NCBI RefSeq assembly: GCF_040802235.1
Contig: NC_133156.1
Coordinates: 24,137,343-24,201,342, forward strand
From: Manis javanica
Lineage: Eukaryota; Chordata; Mammalia; Pholidota; Manidae
DNA: 64,000 bases
Reading direction: 5' to 3'
The position numbers and the translations under genes were made by a program. Shown piece by piece: positions 57,851 to 64,000 of the stretch (position 1 is its first letter; the number at the start of each line of letters is the position of its first letter). The notes below the pieces were generated by a model that searched no databases, had not been told where the DNA came from, and saw only the letters and a list, made by a program, of their open reading frames with translations.

Positions 57851-58084
57851 TTTGTCCTTTTTGACTGAATAACATTCTGTTGTGTATCTGTACCACATCT
57901 TCTTTACCCATTCATCTATTGATGGACACTTTGGTTTAAAGTTTATGAAAGTCTGTTCTATGAGGTAGCACCACTATGGACTACATGTTCCTTACAGAAG
58001 TGGAGTTTAGAGATCTTCCCAAAGTTGTAGTCTGAGTAAGGGATGGGACCTTGGTGGTAATTCTGTCAGGATGCTTCTGGTTCT

Positions 58085-58240
58085 ACCTCTGGGCAAGTGG
58101 TTCTCAGCCAGAGAGGATTTTGCCCTTGGGGATATTTGGCCATGTCTAAAGGGATGATGCTCAGCACCTACAGTGCACAGGACAGCACCCAACACAAATA
58201 ATTATCCTGCTCCAAATGTCAACATGAGAGGGTGAAACCT
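58085..58240 (+). mobile_element. MER20-like hAT DNA transposon
   Basis: AAGTGGTTCTCAGCCAGAG start, GGGGATATTTGGCCATGTC and CAGTGCACAGGACAGC blocks. It is the unit C counterpart of 16680-16815. Confidence 0.65.
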
Positions 58241-58249
58241 AATTCTAGA

Positions 58250-58430
58250 CCAGCTCTTTTCCAGCTTGAGTATGCCTGTGGGTCACCCAGGAAGTTAGTT
58301 CAAATTGTGATTCTGATTCAGCAAGTTCTGGTGAGCACAGAGACCCTGCATTTATGAGATCCTGAGTGACATTGGTGCCACAGGTTCGTGTCTGTGAATC
58401 TTTTCAGCAGCAAGACTGTTGTCCTGAGCT
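58250..58430. mobile_element. MER5A-like hAT DNA transposon, diverged
   Basis: Occupies the position of 16840-17000 in unit B, with TGATTCTGATTCAGCAAGTTC and ACCCTGCATTTATGAGATC instead of the better preserved core there. Assignment mainly by position. Confidence 0.4.
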
Positions 58431-61400
58431 GGAGTCTAGTGTAGGGAACCACAAAGTTCATTTCTGCTTGTGATTGTTAAGGAAACGTGTATTCACTCAT
58501 CCCAGAGGCTGTGATATATTCTGTGCTTGATTCTTTCATACAAGGGCTCTTGAGTGACACCAAATAATACACTCGTGAAAACACTGTAATAGGTAGCATA
58601 GGATCCTCCAAAAGATGTCCACATCCTAAGTTCCAGAACCTTGAATATCTTATTTTTTATAGTGAGGGAGGATTAAGGAAGCAGATGGAGTAAGGTTGCT
58701 ACCTAAAGCTGGCTTTAGAAAGATTAGCCCTGATCATGTTGGCTGTGTGAGGTAATGACAATTATCCCCAAACACAGGGAGGAAGAAGAGTTACTGTCAG
58801 GTAGAGATTTGGAAATGTCAAGCTGCTGGCTTTGAAGACAGAAGAACAGCCATTAGCCAAGAATGCAGGTGACCTCTAGGAGCTGGAATAGGAAGGGAAC
58901 AGAGTCTCCACTGAGTCTGTAGAAGGACTCCACTCCTGCATACTTCTTGACTTTAACCCAATAAGGATGATTTGGGGCTGTGACCTCCAGAATTCTACAA
59001 ACACGTTTGCCTATTTTAAGCCACTAGTGTGATAACTTGTTACAGCAGCAATGGGAATCTAATACAAACATTTACCCAATGCAATTTTGTTTTAGGGAAC
59101 TGAATTTAAGTCTACAAATTCATTCATTTAATTCTCATTGTGTAGGATATTTTGTGTGAATTTCCTACTTTAAATAAAGAAAGAAATCCAAAGTCAATTT
59201 GATATTTGGCACGAATAGCTGGTATTGAGAATTTCCCATGGCATAAATGTTAATGTGGTTCTGAATGTAAGACATTTAGGGCATTAAGATAGGAAAAGTA
59301 AACATTATTAAAATTAAGGTCACCCATTCTACTTTAAAAGTTTCAATCAAAATTTCTACACTTTTTTTTCATGTTAATTCAAACCTTCCTTCTTTAAATT
59401 TCTTTCTTTGCCAATATTCTCTCAAGGTTTCTTTCAACATAACAGAATTAAAAATGAGTCACTGAGTTCATATGTATGTGTGAATATGCTTCTTTGAAAG
59501 ACAAATGTGCACAAATGCACACACATATACATATGCATACCTGTTACTCGAACATTCTCTTGGGGGAATTCATCAAACTATTTCCACACATTTCATTTAT
59601 ACTTCGCAACATCCATGTGGGGATAAGTTTATTACCTATATTACCTTTAGATATATGGAAACAGGGTTTCAGAGTGATTAAATTTCTTATAATCCACAAT
59701 AACGTAGCTAAGACTTATTATTCCCTTACTCAAATTACATAAAAATGAAAAATGCAGTATGTACACTCAGTTTTTTGTGTGGCTCCTTTAATTCATCAAA
59801 TTGTACATTTAAAAATGTACTGTTTATTCTGTCATTACACTTTCACAAGTTAGTTAAAAGGAGAAAACTCTGAACCTATGTGGCTCAAAGTCAGGTCTAG
59901 ATCACAGGCAGCTGAGACATGAATGAGTCTGGGGGATTCTCCTATCGGAAAAGAAATAAATGTTTCAAACATTTCAATAGGACATAGAAGCAGTGGAGTA
60001 AGACAAGTCACATTTAAGAAACTCATTTATTTTCTCTAAAATGGATTAACTGACATATATAAGTGGACCATATATTGGCTCTTAACAATATACAACAATA
60101 ACAGACATATATCAGCTCAGACAGAAATACACCCCATCATAGGATGACTTTAGAAACACAATGTAGGAACAGACATTTGACTGCAGGCCCTTGAGGAGCC
60201 CTGTAGAGGTCAGAACAGCTTCCTATCATATGGTCCATTTCTATAATGAAGGTATTCTGTAAAACAGTTTGATAAGATGACTTGTAATGCAGCAATACCT
60301 GACTGATTGAGTAATCAAGCAAACAGAACTGAGGGAAAGCGTAATAATCTGCTCTCCTTACTTTGGCTTTTCCCCCCTGATATTTGAACATTCTTAAATA
60401 CTTTGTACTTCAAGTTTATTCCAGGTAACTATTAAAAATGACTATCTGTATGGTCTTTGCAGGTACCTAGGAAAGGTGGAAGGACAAGTATGTTGTGTAG
60501 AAAAATGGTGACCTGAGCCACATGGCTAGACATGTGAACCAAGGCTTTTACATGAGTCATTATTTAACTGTAAATATTAAGGGGATTCCTGAGAAAAATG
60601 GAGATTAAAATTCATGATGCTGATGTTGTTCATTCAATCACTGTCCCTTTAGTGGTTAAGACAAATTTAGAATGGGTGTGGATTTCACTTAGAAGAAGGA
60701 ATCATATTTATAGGCATCATAAGAAATTTTAAAACATAAACAAGAAGATGTCAATGAAAAAGCACACACATGCAAGTGATCCTTCACCCAGTGAGTATAT
60801 CCTTTTACACACAGACACCAGCATTCCACACATGAATGAGTAGACATACAGCTTGGAAAAGAAATATTTTGTGTAGCAATTAAAAGTATAACTTTAAATT
60901 TTACTTCAGCATATTTTAAATGTTCTCTTATTTTAAAGCCATAAAATCAACCTTTTCATTGAATTTGTGTATCCATGTAGACTCCAGTAGGCAACAAATA
61001 TGATAATTTTTGGCAGTGACTATGACAGGTGCTGTGAACAGACTGAAAAAGAACAGTTTCTACTGAAGAAAATAACCACAGTGACCAGGGGTAAAGCATG
61101 CTAGTGTGTTAAAGTCTAGATTGTCAGGAAAAGGAGTTACAATAGTGATACGGAAAAGAATGTCATGAATATATGTGAAAACAGTGGTTTCAGATTTTCC
61201 TCTATGATAAAATTATATAAACTACCTTGTTTATTATGTAATTTTTTTTCCATCGTGGCAACACAAGGCATGAAAATCCTTTAAGAAAAACAAAAGAAAC
61301 ATTACTTGGTATGATATAAGTCATTTGAGAAAATATTTATTTAAAATATCTTTGTTGTCTCATTAGAGAAATGGAAATTACCAAATAATTCAGATCTATA

Positions 61401-61620
61401 ATTGGAAATAAATCTGGGAAAGTAAGAAAACAACAAAGGAAAAATCTGTTGGATAACAGAGAGAGCAGAAAGCTACTATCAGTTATGTAAATTGGATAGA
61501 GTAATGAGGACAAAGAAATGGAAATTCCAGAAAATAAACAGAAAGAACAACGCTATATCCATTTGTCTGGTCAAATAATCACAATTTCAAACTCTGAGTC
61601 TGCCTCTGCAATCATGGGCC
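58431..61620. other. Non-coding DNA of unit C
   Basis: AT-rich flank 3' of OR4. Only duplication homology is visible; open frames are short and not shared with units A or B. Confidence 0.55.
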
Positions 61621-61638
61621 CTTGTTCAGTCCAGAGGG

Positions 61639-62538
61639 CTATTGGTCCTTAGTTTCATTCACATAGAATCTTTTCAGAGCACCCTTTATATATTTGTTCC
61701 TCAGACTGTAGATGAAGGGGTTCAGCATGGGTGTGACCACGGTGTACATCACTGAGGCTGCTGCACCTGAGCGCAAACTGGGGGTAACAGCAGAGCTGAG
61801 GTACACCCCTAGGCCCATACAATAAAATAAGGAGACAGCAGAGAGGTGAGATGCACAGGTAGGAAATGCTTTATACTTGCCCTGAGCTGGTGAGATTCCA
61901 TGTATGGGCAAAACTATCTTAGAATATGAGTAAAGGATCCCAGCGAGGGGACCACCAGCCAGCAGTGCAGCTGCAAAATGCATCATCAGGTTATTAAAGA
62001 AAGTGTCAGAACAGGCAAGTTGGACCATTTGATTAAGTTCACAGAAAAAGGGGGGGATTTCATGTTGGAACAGATGGACAGACCCAACACCATTAAGCTG
62101 TGTAACAAGGAATTCAGGACACTCATAATCCAGGACACCACGACCAGCAGTCAACAGAGCTGGGGATTCATGATGGCTGTGCAGTGCAGGGGGTGGCAGA
62201 TGGCCACATACCTGTCATAGGCCATCACAGTGAGGAGGAAATCATCCATCCCTACAAAGAGTAGGATGAAGTACATCTGGCTGATGCACCTTCATAGGTT
62301 TTGACTTGGCTCTGTGTCTGGATGCTCAGTAGCATCTTTGGGTTTATGGTGGTGGAGGTGAAGCACATGTCCACAAAGGACAGATTGGAGAGGAAGAAGT
62401 ACATGGGTGTGTGCAGGTGGGAGTCTGAGCTGACAGCCAGGATGAGGAGCAGGTTCCCAAACCAGTGATCAGGTACATGGAGAGGAAAAGCCCAAATAGA
62501 AGAAATCCTGAAATTCTTGTATCATTCCCAGGATCCAT
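61639..62538 (-). pseudogene. Olfactory receptor OR4 (OR7-like), broken
   Basis: The start ATG is at 62536-62538 ([13 protein letters not shown]), after a conserved CTGGTAG acceptor-like site. About 13 residues before helix 1 are deleted relative to OR1. A one-base deletion near 62462 shifts the frame in helix 1, another near 62290 shifts it again before helix 3, TGA occurs at 62151-62153 in helix 4, and a further shift lies near 62070. From there the frame is clean to the end: [44 protein letters not shown] and [20 protein letters not shown]. It retains the helix 6/loop 3 residues that OR1 lacks. A clear pseudogene. Confidence 0.93.
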
Positions 62539-62555
62539 GTGTTGAAGGTGACTAC

Positions 62556-64000
62556 CAGAAAGTAGAGAAAAGAAATGACTAATTTTCCCATAAGGGAATA
62601 TTGGTAACCTAGAATAAGTGCTATCTTTTATTTTATATCAAAGAAATTCATTTCTATATTTGATGCATGTATGGCCTGCTTTGGGCCTCCCTAGTTCCTC
62701 TGTTATAGGAATTCCTTTTTCGCTGTCCACCTGTTCCTCAAACATAATGTGTGCTACTGTTTTATTGAGAGCATCTTTCATTTATGTGAGGAACAGATAA
62801 TGAATACAGACCACATGTCAGGAACTGTCCAGAGTAGAGAATGCTGAAAAACAAACTTCCCTGGATCTAGTGCTGGAGGAGGAGTGATCAGGTACAAATA
62901 ATAGTGCCCCTCTCAGAGGGTGCAGGGGCTATGAAGAAAGGAAAGCATGTATAAAGAATAGTGTAAAGGGGTTTTATTATTTTTATTAGGGGTTTAGGAA
63001 ATACCTGCAACAAGGTGACAGGTTAACAGACACCTCGAAGAAGAATGAGCAGGAGACACACATTATCTGGCGATTGCGTGCCTGGCAGAGGGAATGGACA
63101 GGGTGCAAGTGCCCTGAGGAAGGTAGTGGTTTTAGGAAATCAGGGCTCAGCATGGGTCAGCATGCCAAGGGGGATGGCAAGGCAGAGGGCGGCGAGAGAT
63201 GGTGTCAGAGGATGGTGAGGGCGAGGCGGCCTCCTGCCTACTGAGTCTTCAAGGCCCAGGGAGTCCTCTGTCACACAAAGTAAATCTGTTGCAAAGTCAT
63301 CACAGCTTTCAAAAAGATTGCCTTCCTCATACCTTATACTGACTGAGTTCTGGCCCCTGAGTTATGGAAGTCACCTTGAATTTATAATCCCTGGCACCCC
63401 TGTTCTGAGTACTGTCCTCCATTACAAGGAACAACCACACATGCACACACACACCCCACACTGGACCCCACTATGCACCCAGGTGTCCTACTGTGTTATT
63501 TCCACGTCCTCACTCTTGCCCACACCACTTAGTCTATAAGTACTTATGCTGCTCAAATCAATTACCTGTTTCCTATAACATTGAGACATCAGACCCAGAA
63601 ACTGTTGTCATAAGCCACCCGTGGAAAATTTAATCAGGGTTCCATGTTTATATGTATATTTCATGCCCTGTATTTAAAGAAACATAAACAATCTGTTCAG
63701 TAAGCCTAGAGGGAGAGGAAGGGAAAGGACACGAGGAAGAACGAAGGTCTAACAAGCACAGGTGGCCCCTGAGAGACTGTGAGGAAGGAAACACCTCCTT
63801 GACTCTGGAGGCTTTCCAACCCTGATCACATCCCCTTGATGCCAAGCAAATAAAATATACCAATCACTCAAAAAAGGAAATATACAAAATACAGCAAAGC
63901 ATCTATTTGAAATATCAAAGAGTACAAGTCTGCTTGTTTGTATTGGTGCTCATTCTATATTTATGTGACCATCTGGTTTTTATATGGCTGGATAGTAGAT
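62556..64000. other. Non-coding DNA 5' of OR4 to window end
   Basis: 62560-62960 weakly matches the OR1 upstream region. The rest is ordinary sequence with no recognisable gene, repeat or regulatory element. Confidence 0.5.

Larger units (their letters stand above)
52848..57935 (-). mobile_element. Old L1 interrupted by a provirus and a solo LTR
   Basis: Three minus-strand L1 pieces join in order. 52848-52942 is the 3' UTR, matching 48545-48630. 56475-56911 continues exactly where the first stops and runs into the ORF2 end. 57851-57935 follows with the CTGTACCACATCTTC stretch of ORF2. The gaps are filled by the provirus at 52943-56474 and the LTR at 56912-57850. The 5' part is truncated at about 57935, where unit C begins. 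Confidence 0.85.
57940..62960. repeat. Segmental duplication unit C (contains OR4)
   Basis: 58000-60010 parallels unit B 16540-18990; 59760-61620 parallels unit A 3200-4930; OR4 corresponds to OR1. The L1 copies at 2528-3140 (unit A side) and 18315-18690 (unit B) are absent from it. Confidence 0.72.

Noticed and set aside
1-64000. CRISPR arrays, tRNA or rRNA genes, operons, insertion sequences
   Set aside because: No spaced short direct-repeat array, cloverleaf with an obvious internal promoter, or bacterial-type gene organisation was seen; the content is mammalian throughout.

Overview
The window looks like a stretch of placental-mammal nuclear DNA built almost entirely from a decayed olfactory receptor (OR) cluster and layers of retrotransposons. 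I find no RNA gene, no CRISPR array, no operon-like structure and no clearly functional protein-coding gene. The abundance of one L1 family, with a very G-rich 3' UTR, and of class I endogenous retroviruses (ERVs) suggests a laurasiatherian. The L1 3' UTR reminds me of pangolin sequence, but that is recall and unverified.

Layout. 1-3140: two L1 3' ends flank the 3' end of an ERV (an open env transmembrane fragment, a polypurine tract and a 320-bp LTR). 3160-9990: OR1 (minus strand) with its flanks, called duplication unit A. 9998-13750: L1 copies. 14480-19000: unit B, repeating the unit A flanks and part of the unit C flank. 19110-27305: OR2 (plus strand), split in two by an old L1 that itself carries a nearly complete younger L1. 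32100-37515: another long L1. 39882-40806: OR3 (plus strand, frameshifted). 41097-48480: class I ERV remnants in two orientations, interrupted by an L1 with a 17-bp target-site duplication. 52848-57935: an old minus-strand L1 containing an internally deleted gammaretrovirus-like provirus (4-bp duplication, tRNA-Pro-type primer site) and a separate plus-strand LTR. 57940-62960: unit C with OR4 (minus strand, broken).

The four ORs belong to one family (OR7-like by recall of its motifs). They share coding motifs, a splice-acceptor-like site about 13-17 bp before the start codon, and flanking DNA, so the locus grew by segmental duplication. OR1 is nearly intact but has TGA at codon 3; the other three are clearly broken.

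The most interesting observations are the OR split by nested L1s, the younger L1 insertion that coincides with loss of about 0.5 kb of its target, the gag-to-LTR deleted provirus nested in an L1, a 107-bp LTR R-region fragment flanked by 13-bp direct repeats, and the open env fragment. I found no convincing new biological system. All repeat-family names are from memory and coordinates of old repeats are approximate.
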